64,000 nucleotides of DNA from Nakamurella multipartita DSM 44233 (GCF_000024365.1 NC_013235.1:4960001-5024000); one strand, 5' to 3'. Positions 45,441 to 54,179 are shown, counted from the stretch's first letter. The notes: a model not told the origin generated them from the letters alone. A program made the numbers and translations.

Positions 45441-45841
45441 ACGTCGCCATCGGGACCGACATCGTCGAGGTTTCTCGAGTGGCACGACTGCTTGCTAGCG
45501 GCGAGCAGCGCTTCATGCGCCACTGGTTCACCGACGAGGAAATCACATATTGCACGTCAAAGGCATTCCCCGCCAGGCATCTGGCAGCACGGCTCGCAGT
45601 GAAGGAATCCATGCTCAAGGCGTTGCGGTGGCGGTGGGCCAGTGCAGCGCGGTGGCCGGAGATCAGCGTCATGCCAAGTCCTGACGGTGCGCCTCTCGTT
45701 GAGGTTGCCGGTTCAATCGCTGAAGTCGTCCGGGTGCGCGGATTGCGCTGGACGGTGTCAATGGCGCATGAACGGGAATGGGCAACGGCGACGGTCGTCA
45801 TGTGGAGCTCCAGCATTGGTGGGACGCCGATGGCGACCTAG
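45437..45841 (+). CDS. acpS: Holo-ACP synthase (4'-phosphopantetheinyl transferase)
   Basis: 134 aa from GTG 45437 inside the preceding stop (GTGA). AcpS signature residues: IGTDIVEVSRVARLLA (Asp for Mg), WFTDEEITYCTSKAFPARHL and ARLAVKESMLKAL (Glu). It moves the phosphopantetheine arm from CoA to the apo-ACP serine; the ACP at 41759 is the obvious substrate. A dedicated copy inside a decoration operon shows that this module is self-sufficient. Length and motifs are normal for AcpS; it may be additional to a housekeeping copy elsewhere. Confidence 0.88.
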   Translation: MNVAIGTDIVEVSRVARLLASGEQRFMRHWFTDEEITYCTSKAFPARHLAARLAVKESMLKALRWRWASAARWPEISVMPSPDGAPLVEVAGSIAEVVRVRGLRWTVSMAHEREWATATVVMWSSSIGGTPMAT

Positions 45842-46009
45842 TTTCATGCACTTCCCGAATCCCGCCCCACAAATAGGTGCGCAGAGGCTAGCTCGTTATT
45901 GCGTCCCAGACCCTGTCTATTGATCGCGAAGCCGATCCGAACCACCACCCGACTGCGGAACTGCTATAGTTGGCGAGTCGCCGACGCGGCGAGGAAGAAG
46001 GGGGTGCGG

Positions 46010-46282
46010 ATGAGCATGACCGAGGAAACGATACGCATTCGACCAGACGATATTGTCTGGCAAGACCTCGACGGGGAATTGGTCATCCTGGACTTGAAGC
46101 GATCGGCCTACCTGGCCACAAATGCCACCGGCACCCTCCTGGCAAAGTATCTGACCGAACCTCGAACATTGGCCGAGCTGGCAGACCACTTGGTGGCCGA
46201 GTTCGGGATCGATCGGGAACTGGCGCTCGCCGACGCGCAGGCATTCGTCACGCAACTCCGAGAGAAGCATCTGCTTGCCTAG
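46010..46282 (+). CDS. Lasso-peptide B1: PqqD-like leader-binding protein (RRE)
   Basis: 90 aa from ATG 46010, preceded by an AAGAAGGGGG ribosome-binding stretch. The frame upstream to 45899 is not protein-like. The PqqD/RRE winged-helix core is visible as IVWQDLDGELVILDLKRSAY, LATNATGTLLAKYLT and LADHLVAEFGIDRELALAD. In lasso clusters this protein binds the precursor leader and presents it to the B2 protease. It starts a short + strand pair with the ABC transporter 36 bp downstream, and converges on the - strand A-C-B2-kinase operon. Confidence 0.88.
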   Translation: MSMTEETIRIRPDDIVWQDLDGELVILDLKRSAYLATNATGTLLAKYLTEPRTLAELADHLVAEFGIDRELALADAQAFVTQLREKHLLA

Positions 46283-46318
46283 TATCAAGGTCTCGTTCCG
46301 AATGACGCGCTTCCGCCG

Positions 46319-48184
46319 ATGAGCAACGACGACGAACCAGCGCCACTCGACCCCATCGAACTACGTCTGCAAGCGAAAGCTGGTCGTCGCAGCGCTGGCC
46401 GCCTTGGGTCACTTGTCCACAAATCGACACGGCTAATGTGGCAGGCAGGCCCTCGCAAGTCAATCGTCCTTACCTGCATACAGGTCATCAACGCAGCGCT
46501 ACTTGCAGCCCAGGTCGTAGTCGTTGAGCGACTGGTTTCTGTGGTCATCGACCTGTCCTCCGGCGCAACCATGCGGGATCTGCTTCTGCCACTCGTGGCA
46601 TTTGCGGTGTTGACCGCGATCACCACCGTCATCGGCTCGGTCCAAACGCAGATAGGCCGATTGCTAGCAGAATCAGTGGCGCGTCTGATGTGGCGCTCGG
46701 TGTCCGGTGTGGCAGCAGCTGTGACGCTACGTCATTTCGAGGCTCCCGACTTCTACGACCTCTTGCAACGGGTGCAAAGCAATGCCACGCGCCCCTTCCA
46801 GGTGACTCAGGCCCTTTTGCGCATTCTTGGTGGCCTGACCGCGACCGTCGGTGTCGGTGCCGTACTTTTCGCGATCCATCCCATCCTCGTCCCGCTACTG
46901 GCGGTTGGGGGTCTGCCGCTGATCCTTACCAACCGTGCCGAGAGCAGGCTCGAGTTCAAATTCGCCGTCGACCAAACCACTAACCAACGCGAACGCGCTT
47001 ATCTCACTTTCTTACTGACTGGGAGAGTCGAAGCCAAGGAGATTCGCGCATTCGACTTGGGTGGACAATTCGCTGATAGACTGGACCGCCGACACGACGA
47101 GTACATCACGGCCATGCACGCGCATGTTCGTCATCGGCTGCGGCTCAATCTCGTCGGCAATCTGCTGAGCGCGATCCTCCTGAGCTGCACCATGATCATC
47201 GTTGCCTGGTTCATCGCAGATGGCCAAATCGACGTTAGTCAAGCCAGCGCCGCGATCGTGGCGATTCGCATGCTACAAGGCCAACTCCAGACGCTGCTCG
47301 GCGGAGTCCAAACCATCTTCGAGTCGGGCTTGTTCTTGGATGATGTCGAGTTGTTCCTTCGACTCGGCGCTGAGGCAGAGCGCGATGAGGACGGCGCACA
47401 ACCGCCGTCAGAATTCGAGACAATCACGGTCGATAATCTCGGATTCCGATACCCTGGAAGCACCCAGCACGCACTCCGCAATGTGAATATGCATATCCGG
47501 TCCGGATCACTTGTGGCTTTGGTCGGAGAGAATGGCTCGGGAAAGACGACATTGGCCAAAATCCTAGCTGGCCTCTACGACTGCGAGGAAGGGGCCGTGC
47601 GATGGGACGGTGTTGATACTCGCGAGTTCTCGAGAAAGGCTATCCGATCGCGGGTGGCGGTCATCTTTCAGGACTTCGCACGTTACGCATTTACGGCGAG
47701 AGAGAACATTGCTACCGGAGATGGTGCGCATCCCATCAATGATGATCGGGTGGTTGCGGCGGCGCGATCTGCCGGGGCCGACGGATTCCTGTCTCGCCTC
47801 CCGAAGCAATATCATACTATTCTTTCCAGACTGTTTCGTGGAGGACGGGACCTCTCCGGCGGACAATGGCAGCGTGTCGCTATCGCCCGAGCTTACTATC
47901 GAGACGCACCTCTGGTCATTCTCGACGAACCAACTGCATCGCTCGATGCTCGTGCTGAGCACGACCTCTTCGCGTCGTTGCGGGCAGTCCTGAAGGGCAG
48001 AACCGCCATATTTGTTTCCCACCGCTTTTCGACGGTCCGTACGGCAGATCTCATCGTTGTGCTGCACGCCGGGCAGATTGTTGAGTCCGGATCTCACGAC
48101 GAACTAATGGCACGGGGCGGCCGATATGCCGAGCTCTTCCGTCTTCAGGCTGCCGCTTACCTAGCAGATGTCGACGAGAATTAG
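46319..48184 (+). CDS. Lasso-peptide export ABC transporter (fused permease-ATPase)
   Basis: 621 aa, ATG 46319. Six hydrophobic segments in the first 320 residues (for example IVLTCIQVINAALLAAQVVV and LLSAILLSCTMIIVAWFIA) form the permease; the ATPase follows with Walker A LVGENGSGKTTLAK at about 400-413, signature LSGGQWQRVAIARA at about 512 and Walker B LVILDEPTASLD at about 533. This is the D component typical of lasso operons, exporting and often giving self-immunity to the peptide. Its stop lies 50 bp from the convergent kinase gene. Confidence 0.9.
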   Translation: MSNDDEPAPLDPIELRLQAKAGRRSAGRLGSLVHKSTRLMWQAGPRKSIVLTCIQVINAALLAAQVVVVERLVSVVIDLSSGATMRDLLLPLVAFAVLTAITTVIGSVQTQIGRLLAESVARLMWRSVSGVAAAVTLRHFEAPDFYDLLQRVQSNATRPFQVTQALLRILGGLTATVGVGAVLFAIHPILVPLLAVGGLPLILTNRAESRLEFKFAVDQTTNQRERAYLTFLLTGRVEAKEIRAFDLGGQFADRLDRRHDEYITAMHAHVRHRLRLNLVGNLLSAILLSCTMIIVAWFIADGQIDVSQASAAIVAIRMLQGQLQTLLGGVQTIFESGLFLDDVELFLRLGAEAERDEDGAQPPSEFETITVDNLGFRYPGSTQHALRNVNMHIRSGSLVALVGENGSGKTTLAKILAGLYDCEEGAVRWDGVDTREFSRKAIRSRVAVIFQDFARYAFTARENIATGDGAHPINDDRVVAAARSAGADGFLSRLPKQYHTILSRLFRGGRDLSGGQWQRVAIARAYYRDAPLVILDEPTASLDARAEHDLFASLRAVLKGRTAIFVSHRFSTVRTADLIVVLHAGQIVESGSHDELMARGGRYAELFRLQAAAYLADVDEN

Positions 48185-48234
48185 TGCTGACAACATCTTC
48201 ACAGGCACACGGCCAGCAACAATCGATAGTGAGA

Positions 48235-49176
48235 TTACGAGCCGAATATCCGGACCTCGTCCGGCCTAGCGGCCGCGTCGGCGATAGTGCTGGCGATATC
48301 GTTGCGAAAGGGCGGTCCCCAGGGAACCTTGGCGCCAAAAACCGGAATCGTGTCAGCCACCGCGCTTGCTAGTCCGAACATCGTGCGAATGACTTTTGGA
48401 TCCTGCCAGCCCAAGAGTCGCGGATACCGCATCAAGGAGACATGTGCCTCCGGCTTGCTTAGGCGGAACACCTCCAGCACGCTTTCCCGGTTGGGAAGTG
48501 GAATGAAGATGGCGTCCAGGCGGCGCTCGGACATCGTGACGTGCTCGGAACGCAAGGGAACCACTAGTCGTGCGTCCGCGCTCGTCCGGAATGATCCAAC
48601 CGCCAAGGCTCGCGCCGCCTCGCGTAGTCTCACTTCGGGAGACCCGACCGCGACAGTTACCGGACGCTGACAAACGACCGGTAGCACGTCGTCGGTCAAG
48701 AGTTCGGCGCCCTGTTGGCACATCAGCGCCGCCAGTGTCGACTTTCCCTGACCCGACCGACCCAGGAATGCGATGGTTCGACCGTCCGCGCACGTGACAG
48801 CGCTCGAGTGCATCACGGGAATATCATCGAGATAGAGGAGGAGAGCTGGGATGGTCCCGGTGGCCATCACCTGCGCCATACCTAGGTCAGCATCGGGCAG
48901 CAGCGCAATCCTAATACTGTTTCTCTCAGCGTTGACGAAGATGTCGCACAGGCCATAGACCCTCATGGTCAATTCACCATCGGGCAAGCGTCCAACCGAG
49001 TACCAGCGGCGACCACGCGCTTGGTAATCGAGCAGTATCTTTCCCGGCGGCAGTTCAGCTGACTGGGAGGCCAGCTCCTCCAGTCGCAACCGGAGGTTGG
49101 GCTTGTCGGAATCAGTTGGCAGATGCAGTGGAAAGTCGGCATCTACGGCCCAGCCGTACATTCGGTAGGTGGTCAT
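48235..49176 (-). CDS. HPr-kinase-like lasso-peptide tail kinase
   Basis: 313 aa from ATG 49176, overlapping the B2 stop as ATGA; the longer frame to 49206 overlaps B2 needlessly. Walker A GRSGQGKST at residues about 139-147, the HPrK capture histidine region VMHSSAV at about 122-128, and LLTDD at about 159-163 match the C-terminal kinase core of HprK. In paeninodin- and pseudomycoidin-type clusters such kinases phosphorylate the C-terminal Ser of the lasso precursor. The precursor here ends in Ser, which agrees. Last gene of the precursor operon. Confidence 0.85.
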   Translation of the reverse strand: MTTYRMYGWAVDADFPLHLPTDSDKPNLRLRLEELASQSAELPPGKILLDYQARGRRWYSVGRLPDGELTMRVYGLCDIFVNAERNSIRIALLPDADLGMAQVMATGTIPALLLYLDDIPVMHSSAVTCADGRTIAFLGRSGQGKSTLAALMCQQGAELLTDDVLPVVCQRPVTVAVGSPEVRLREAARALAVGSFRTSADARLVVPLRSEHVTMSERRLDAIFIPLPNRESVLEVFRLSKPEAHVSLMRYPRLLGWQDPKVIRTMFGLASAVADTIPVFGAKVPWGPPFRNDIASTIADAAARPDEVRIFGS

Positions 49177-49664
49177 GAGACGGTCGCTGACTTTGCGGAC
49201 ACCCATTGCGCGTTGAAGTCTAGAGACGCATCTGGATCCAGGCTGACCCCGTCGATCTCCAGCCAGGCATGCGCCTTGAATCCGTCAGCGGTGCGCAGAA
49301 CTCCAATCCGCACGGCGTGATCTCTGCGGCGCATCAGGCATGCGCCGATAATTGAGCGCCGCAGGCATGTCGAATTAAAGGGACCGATATCTAGGACCCG
49401 CCAGGCGATCGCTAGAGCACGGCGCTCCCGGTCAGTTAGGCGAAGTTCGGCATGCGAACTATCTGGCACGCCCGGCCCGCCTTCGAGCCGTACCCGAATC
49501 CTCAATAGATTCGCCGTCCGCTGAATGGCGATCGTTCGGAGAAGGAGTTCAACCATCGGCGCCAATACTGCAGCGCGCATGGCGACCATAATATCTGAAG
49601 CTGTTAGTCTGCGCAGCCGCGAAAGGACACGGCGGAACGAGAGTACTCGAGTCACGGCGAACAT
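49173..49664 (-). CDS. Lasso-peptide B2 leader protease (transglutaminase-like)
   Basis: 163 aa, starting 13 bp inside the end of the cyclase gene. The B2 fold is marked by an N-terminal hydrophobic/basic region and the catalytic triad Cys100 (FNSTCLRRSIIGACLMRRR), His132 (KAHAWLEIDG) and Asp143 (VSLDPDAS). The segment RVLDIGPFNSTCLRRS is typical. With B1 it removes the leader before cyclisation. Length is normal and no lesion is visible. Confidence 0.9.
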   Translation of the reverse strand: MFAVTRVLSFRRVLSRLRRLTASDIMVAMRAAVLAPMVELLLRTIAIQRTANLLRIRVRLEGGPGVPDSSHAELRLTDRERRALAIAWRVLDIGPFNSTCLRRSIIGACLMRRRDHAVRIGVLRTADGFKAHAWLEIDGVSLDPDASLDFNAQWVSAKSATVS

Positions 49665-50890
49665 CTCAGAGAGTCTATTTCACTGGCGTGCTCGGCGGTC
49701 CAGGCGACATGAAGAAGGAAATCAGCCTGTGGGGCGGGAGATTCGCTGAGCCACTCCGCACGTAGCTTGTCGGCGTGAATTCGAGTCGTATCGATGCCTG
49801 ATCCAGTCCAGGACTTCGCAAATTCGCGCTCCCCCGGACCCCATCGCGTTTCATTGAAGGATGCCTTCGTCGTGCGGGAAATGACCTGTCGAGGTAGGAG
49901 ATCACCCACGAGATAGTCAAAGGTGAGGCTTCGACTGCCAAAACCAAACGGACCGCCCTCTCGAGCCAGCGCCGCGAGGAACGCCGGCTCAACAAACGGT
50001 GTGATCGGGCGGAGATCTAGCTCAGCAATCGTGGATTTGACATTTGTAAACAGCACTTGGGCGCCAGGCGACTGCAGTACCGTCCGCGTTCGGATATCCC
50101 ATCGCAAAGGATCCTTCTGGTGCAATGCGGAGCGCAATTCTTCGGCTCCAGCGTCGGTATACCAGGATGGTACTTCGATCGACCACCGTCGCCGAAGCAC
50201 AGCGCGTCTGCTTGCTCGAAGTACACTCCGGCGCGGTGGCCAGTTATGGGTCAGCTTCCTGAGCGGCGCTGCACGCCCTCCGGCGACGACGTTATCGCCA
50301 CCCTCCCCGCTGACGAACGACGAACCTGACTCCAATCCGGCTAGCAGCGCTCCCTGCAATTGGGCGGCTTCCGGCCAAACGAGCCCATGTCGCCGCATGG
50401 CAGTCGTGGCTGTCTCTCCAAGCAACCGCTGTTCGTGGTGGATTCGGACGACAATCCGCTCGGTCATCCCGAGATAATTCAGCACGAGCTCCTGCCATTG
50501 GGCCTCGTCAGAACGCGGTGCATGGGGGTATACCGCAGTCACTGGAATCGGGGGCGGCAGTCCATCCCGACGGGCGACATGAGCCGCGACTGCGAGCAGG
50601 GCCGATGAATCGCGTCCACCCGAAAATGCCACATAGCATGGGCTCGCCACGAGCGCACCTCGAAGCGCATCCTCCATGACTTGCCTGGCGGTCCTGGAGT
50701 CGGTGGGTCGGCTGACCACAGGCGGTCGCCCTCGGTCCTCGAACGGAAACGCGAACTGTTCCTCGACCGAGGACAGCCTGGCAAATGTGACCGCGTCCGG
50801 CGCTGTCAAGGATCTCCCCCAATCGACACTGATGGTGGTGGCGGACGTTCGTCTGCCACCACCATCAGCTTCGGTCGACATGCCAGTCAT
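49652..50890 (-). CDS. Lasso-peptide cyclase (asparagine-synthetase-like, short form)
   Basis: 412 aa, ATG 50890, 7 bp after the precursor stop (an ATG at 50881 is also possible). The PP-loop VAFSGGRDSSALLAVAAHVA is at about 87-106, and FVSGEGGDNVVAGGRAAPLR, LTFDYLVGDLLPRQVISRTT and FNETRWGPGEREF follow as in lasso C proteins. It should adenylate the ring acid side chain and join it to the Gly1 amine. The usual N-terminal glutaminase-like domain of about 200 residues is nearly absent, so this is a short-form cyclase; the first 60 residues are a variable stub. Confidence 0.88.
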   Translation of the reverse strand: MTGMSTEADGGGRRTSATTISVDWGRSLTAPDAVTFARLSSVEEQFAFPFEDRGRPPVVSRPTDSRTARQVMEDALRGALVASPCYVAFSGGRDSSALLAVAAHVARRDGLPPPIPVTAVYPHAPRSDEAQWQELVLNYLGMTERIVVRIHHEQRLLGETATTAMRRHGLVWPEAAQLQGALLAGLESGSSFVSGEGGDNVVAGGRAAPLRKLTHNWPPRRSVLRASRRAVLRRRWSIEVPSWYTDAGAEELRSALHQKDPLRWDIRTRTVLQSPGAQVLFTNVKSTIAELDLRPITPFVEPAFLAALAREGGPFGFGSRSLTFDYLVGDLLPRQVISRTTKASFNETRWGPGEREFAKSWTGSGIDTTRIHADKLRAEWLSESPAPQADFLLHVAWTAEHASEIDSLRCSP

Positions 50891-50897
50891 GCTGGCG

Positions 50898-51047
50898 TCA
50901 CGAGCCTACCGAAGGATCACCCCACGGATCGGGGATCGAGTGTCCCCAGAACTGGAAGGTGTCGCGTTCCGGACCCCACTGGATCTGACCCAGAGTGAGG
51001 TTCTCGACCGATCCCAGCTCGGTGATGACGGGCGAGACGTATGCCAT
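50898..51047 (-). CDS. Lasso-peptide precursor, 49 aa
   Basis: ATG 51047 with a very strong ribosome-binding site (GGGGGGAGGTG at 51052-51062), stop at 50898. The leader, residues 1-19, contains Y3-x-x-P6-x-I8-x3-G12-x5-T18-x, which is the conserved RRE-recognition pattern of actinobacterial lasso leaders, with Thr at -2. The core, residues 20-49, starts GQIQWGPERD: Gly20 is core position 1 and Glu27 is position 8, allowing an 8-residue macrolactam ring. The 22-residue tail is rich in aromatic residues and Pro (FQFWGHSIPDPWGD) and ends ...SVGS, with a C-terminal Ser as target for the kinase. First gene of the A-C-B2-K operon. It is too short for usual ORF cutoffs. Confidence 0.85.
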   Translation of the reverse strand: MAYVSPVITELGSVENLTLGQIQWGPERDTFQFWGHSIPDPWGDPSVGS

Positions 51048-51338
51048 GATTCACCTCCCCCCAGATCACGAACGGACTCACGCGAACCGGATCAAAGGGT
51101 CAGTCCGGCGGCGCAATGCAAAGGGTAGCGGCTGGGTGGCCAACCTACGCGCCGGATCACCCGATGTCACCAGCACATCACCCATTCGGTGACGCAACGT
51201 GGCCAGACCCGCGTCAAAGTCGTCGTTATGGTTGGCAACTGCTCACGTCTGATCACGATCATCGGGCGGTCGAGCCTTTCGGCCGCACGGCGCACAAGGA
51301 CAGCACGCTGGTGGACGGAGTGGGGTGCCACATGTCCG
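51048..51338 (-). promoter_or_regulatory. Leader region upstream of the lasso precursor
   Basis: 291 bp between the nucleotidyltransferase stop and the precursor start, with no frame of its own. It is expected to hold the precursor promoter; only the ribosome-binding site GGGGGGAGGTG (51052-51062) is clear. Confidence 0.5.
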
Positions 51339-52472
51339 CTACCTCTGACTCGAAGCCTCGACCGTGCGCAGAAAGCGGTCATAGGTCGCTGCGGAGGCGG
51401 GGACTCGGCCATGGTCGACTTGCGCATCACGCCGAACCCGGTCGGCGACGCCGAGAGCGGCATGCTGAACGGCGACGGAGAGCGTTGCCCGGAATGAAGC
51501 CCGCACGGCCCGGGCACCAAAGCGACTGAGGTCGTGGACGTGGCGCACCTGCGCAACCGGGGCGACCCGGTCGACAGCTGAGAACATCCCCCGCAGAGGG
51601 GCACTAATCCCAAGGGAATCGCTCAGGCCTTCGGGCAGTGGCGTTCCTAGATTCGCTTGAGCGCGATGTAGAACGAGCCAGACCTGAGCCTGGGCTCGCC
51701 ATTGATGAGCCCGTTCGATCACCGTCTCCCAGTTGGTGACACTTCTCGCCACTGAATCCGTATCAACCAGTTGCAGCAGGCGAGCGGAGCCATCAAGCGC
51801 CGCATGGAGACATGTGTGGACGACCGTGTCCTCAGGGTTCAGCGTTGGAACGCTGGTGAGACCCACCGTCGCGGTCACGCGGCGTGAGAGGAGTCCGTCA
51901 GTCTGGATATCGAAGAGATCACGCCGGACGGCGCTATTGATCATCGACCAATGCAGGTCGAGCTGCAGTCCATGAGGACTAAGCCAATGCATTTCACCCG
52001 GCGGCCGGTCACGGGACAACATGTCGTCATAGTCCAAGAGCCGCCAGCCAGCCGCGCGCAGTCGCTCGCACGCGTCACGGAGCGCGCGCGGGTGTATCAA
52101 CACATCGATGTCTGTGAAAGTTCGGAGTCCTGGCACAGGGTGGTGGTTCATGGAGAGGACCAGGCCCTTGAACGTCAGCCATGGCAATCCATCCAAGGCT
52201 TGCCTGATCGAACCCAATGTCAGCGTGGCCTTGAAAGTGGTCGCCAGCGCGCGATCACGATCCTCTCGGACCCGCCCCGCGACGACGTCATCGAGGCCGC
52301 GAGTCGCTACATATGCCAGGGGCGCGATCCGGTGCAGCCGCGCAGCGTCCACGAACTCGTCAATCTCCGTGGCGGACAGACCACTAGGTGGCCATGTCGC
52401 ACGACACGCGGACAGCAGCGCGCGGGTGACTGACGGGTTCCGGGATGAAGCTCGACGGCGCCGAACGGCCAT
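51339..52472 (-). CDS. Nucleotidyltransferase-family protein of the lasso cluster
   Basis: 377 aa, start at 52472. It matches the NTP_transf_5 type: LPWLTFKGLVLSMNHHPVPG, then LRTFTDIDVLIHPRALRDAC with the DxD metal pair, AAGWRLLDYDDMLSRDR, GLQLDLHWSMINSAVRRDLF and EDTVVHTCLHAALDGSARLL. This family is often found beside lasso kinases; in the pseudomycoidin cluster the homologue PsmN glycosylates the phosphorylated tail. A similar tail modification is inferred here. It is transcribed in the same direction as the precursor, 291 bp upstream, so it may have its own promoter. Confidence 0.82.
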   Translation of the reverse strand: MAVRRRRASSRNPSVTRALLSACRATWPPSGLSATEIDEFVDAARLHRIAPLAYVATRGLDDVVAGRVREDRDRALATTFKATLTLGSIRQALDGLPWLTFKGLVLSMNHHPVPGLRTFTDIDVLIHPRALRDACERLRAAGWRLLDYDDMLSRDRPPGEMHWLSPHGLQLDLHWSMINSAVRRDLFDIQTDGLLSRRVTATVGLTSVPTLNPEDTVVHTCLHAALDGSARLLQLVDTDSVARSVTNWETVIERAHQWRAQAQVWLVLHRAQANLGTPLPEGLSDSLGISAPLRGMFSAVDRVAPVAQVRHVHDLSRFGARAVRASFRATLSVAVQHAALGVADRVRRDAQVDHGRVPASAATYDRFLRTVEASSQR

Positions 52473-53220
52473 CCGATTACCCCCTCAATGACCAGAAGCT
52501 GCCTGCGTGACACGGGCACCGGCGCTCAACAACTGGCATCCAGAAGGCACGATCCTCGCATGTTCAGCCGCGCTCCGGTAATCACGTGGGGTCGGGTAGC
52601 CCGGCTCGGCCACGGAGAAGACACCGGCACGAGCGCGATCGCGAGTGGCTTGAGCGGTACCGACGTCACCGGTCGGTCCTTCGATCCCCTCGGCGACTCC
52701 TACCGCGTGCACAGCCGTCGGAACTCGACTCGCGCGCAGGTTCCCTCGCTCAGCTCAGTGATCAGCCATGTACTGGTCGGCCAGCTTCGCCAGACCATCG
52801 CGGCTCCGCCCCAGCTCCTAGCCACCGGCTAACGCAACGGCCTTCTTGAACGACCTCATCGTCTCCCGACCGAACAGACAGAAGCCGGTACCTCGCGTGC
52901 CGGCTCTGCGCGCCCCAGAGGTCGATCCAGCACCACGGATGTGGTATTTGGTCCCGAACGCCGACGTCCGAGGATGCAGAGTCCGTCCTACTCTTGCAGG
53001 ACCAAGACGCGCCGGTTAGGCCGTTCAGGGTCCATGTGGAGGACTGCCGCACATCGCAGTGCCATTCAGGTATCGATCAGGGGGTCTTTGTTCCGCTGAA
53101 CGAGTGAGCTTTTACTTCCACTGGCCGCTCGGTCTGTGTACTCTATGTGCAGAGAATGAGAATGTCGAGCGGACCAGTTCCCCGTTGCAGCCCGATGGTG
53201 ACACCTTGGCATCGGAAGGG
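52473..53220. other. 748-bp region with no recognised gene
   Basis: Several frames are open by GC bias, but none has protein-like composition. It separates the lasso cluster from the lipoprotein. Confidence 0.4.
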
Positions 53221-53790
53221 ATGGTTCCCGACGTGAAGCGTCCACTCGCCGCGTTGGCGGTCCTGCTTCTCGGCACGCTGATCGTCAGTTGTGGTTCCGA
53301 TCCCCAACCGGTCGCCGCGACGCCGAGTACCACGGTCGTCACCACCACGGTGCTGTCCAAGACCACGTCGGTGTCCAAGACGACGGTCACCACCACCGTG
53401 ACCGCAACCCCCGGCGCGGGGCCGGCGACACTCAGCAGCGGCGGCGCCGTCACCGTGCCCGCCGGGTTCGACGCCTACGGGGTGTTCTTCGGCGGCCGAT
53501 TCGCCGACATCACCGACGCCGAAAACACCGAGTGCGGCGCCAGCGCCTGCTGGCCGGTCGAGGCCTGGACAGCGATCGAATGCCCGGCCGGCATTCAGGT
53601 CAAGCTCACCGTGTACGACGGCCCGGCCGACAACGATGCCGCACCGGTGCTGCAGACCGTCACCCAGAAGCTCAAGCCGGCAGGCAGCATCGAGGCCGGT
53701 AGCACCACCCGAGTCCTGGTGAAGGCATCCCGGGCCAACGCGACGTCGGACCGGCTGTCCGCCGAACTCACCGACGTCGCCTGCGCGTAA
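53221..53790 (+). CDS. Secreted lipoprotein of unknown function
   Basis: 189 aa from ATG 53221 (GTG 53233 is also possible; the frame upstream is not convincing). Lipobox: RPLAALAVLLLGTLIVSCGS, with Cys near residue 22. A Thr/Val-rich linker (TTVVTTTVLSKTTSVSKTTV) of about 45 residues leads to a compact domain with two Cys pairs (ECGASACW, IECPAG, VACA). Anchored on the outside of the membrane by lipid. No family recognised. Confidence 0.75.
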   Translation: MVPDVKRPLAALAVLLLGTLIVSCGSDPQPVAATPSTTVVTTTVLSKTTSVSKTTVTTTVTATPGAGPATLSSGGAVTVPAGFDAYGVFFGGRFADITDAENTECGASACWPVEAWTAIECPAGIQVKLTVYDGPADNDAAPVLQTVTQKLKPAGSIEAGSTTRVLVKASRANATSDRLSAELTDVACA

Positions 53791-53924
53791 GCCCGCGCTT
53801 TACACCTCCACAACCTTCTGGCGCCCCTCCCAGATGCGCCCAGAACTCGTTCCAGGTCCACCGCGGCCGGGCCCCGCCACAGACGATGCCTATCGATCTT
53901 GAGGCCCGCTCGACGCGACTTGTG

Positions 53925-54179
53925 TCACCGAATTGAACCCCAATCAACCCTGATATAGACCAGTTCCGCATCGCGGTCGGCACACTCAATCCTTCCGATA
54001 CCGGCGATGTCGTCTTCCGGCTCAAGGACTCGGACAACCATCCCGGCCTCCGCTCCACTGGTGACCAGCTCCGTCGGGACCGGGGTCAATCCATCAGGCG
54101 TTCGAGCATTGAGATCGATCTGCGCCTGCAACTCCGGCCCAGCGCTGACGCGAAGGGCGCCCCGGATGTGGTCATACAT
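53925..54179 (-). CDS. Small protein of unknown function
   Basis: 84 aa from ATG 54179 (the frame is open to 54194). Acidic, strand-rich sequence beginning MYDHIRGALRVSAGPELQAQ and ending IYIRVDWG-like VYIRVDWGSIR. No motif assigned. Codon pattern fits a real gene. Neighbouring toxin-antitoxin relics suggest an accessory gene. Confidence 0.5.
   Translation of the reverse strand: MYDHIRGALRVSAGPELQAQIDLNARTPDGLTPVPTELVTSGAEAGMVVRVLEPEDDIAGIGRIECADRDAELVYIRVDWGSIR

Noticed and set aside
52488-52832. Possible + strand gene after the lasso cluster
   Set aside because: No ribosome-binding site, no motif, and composition similar to shadow frames.
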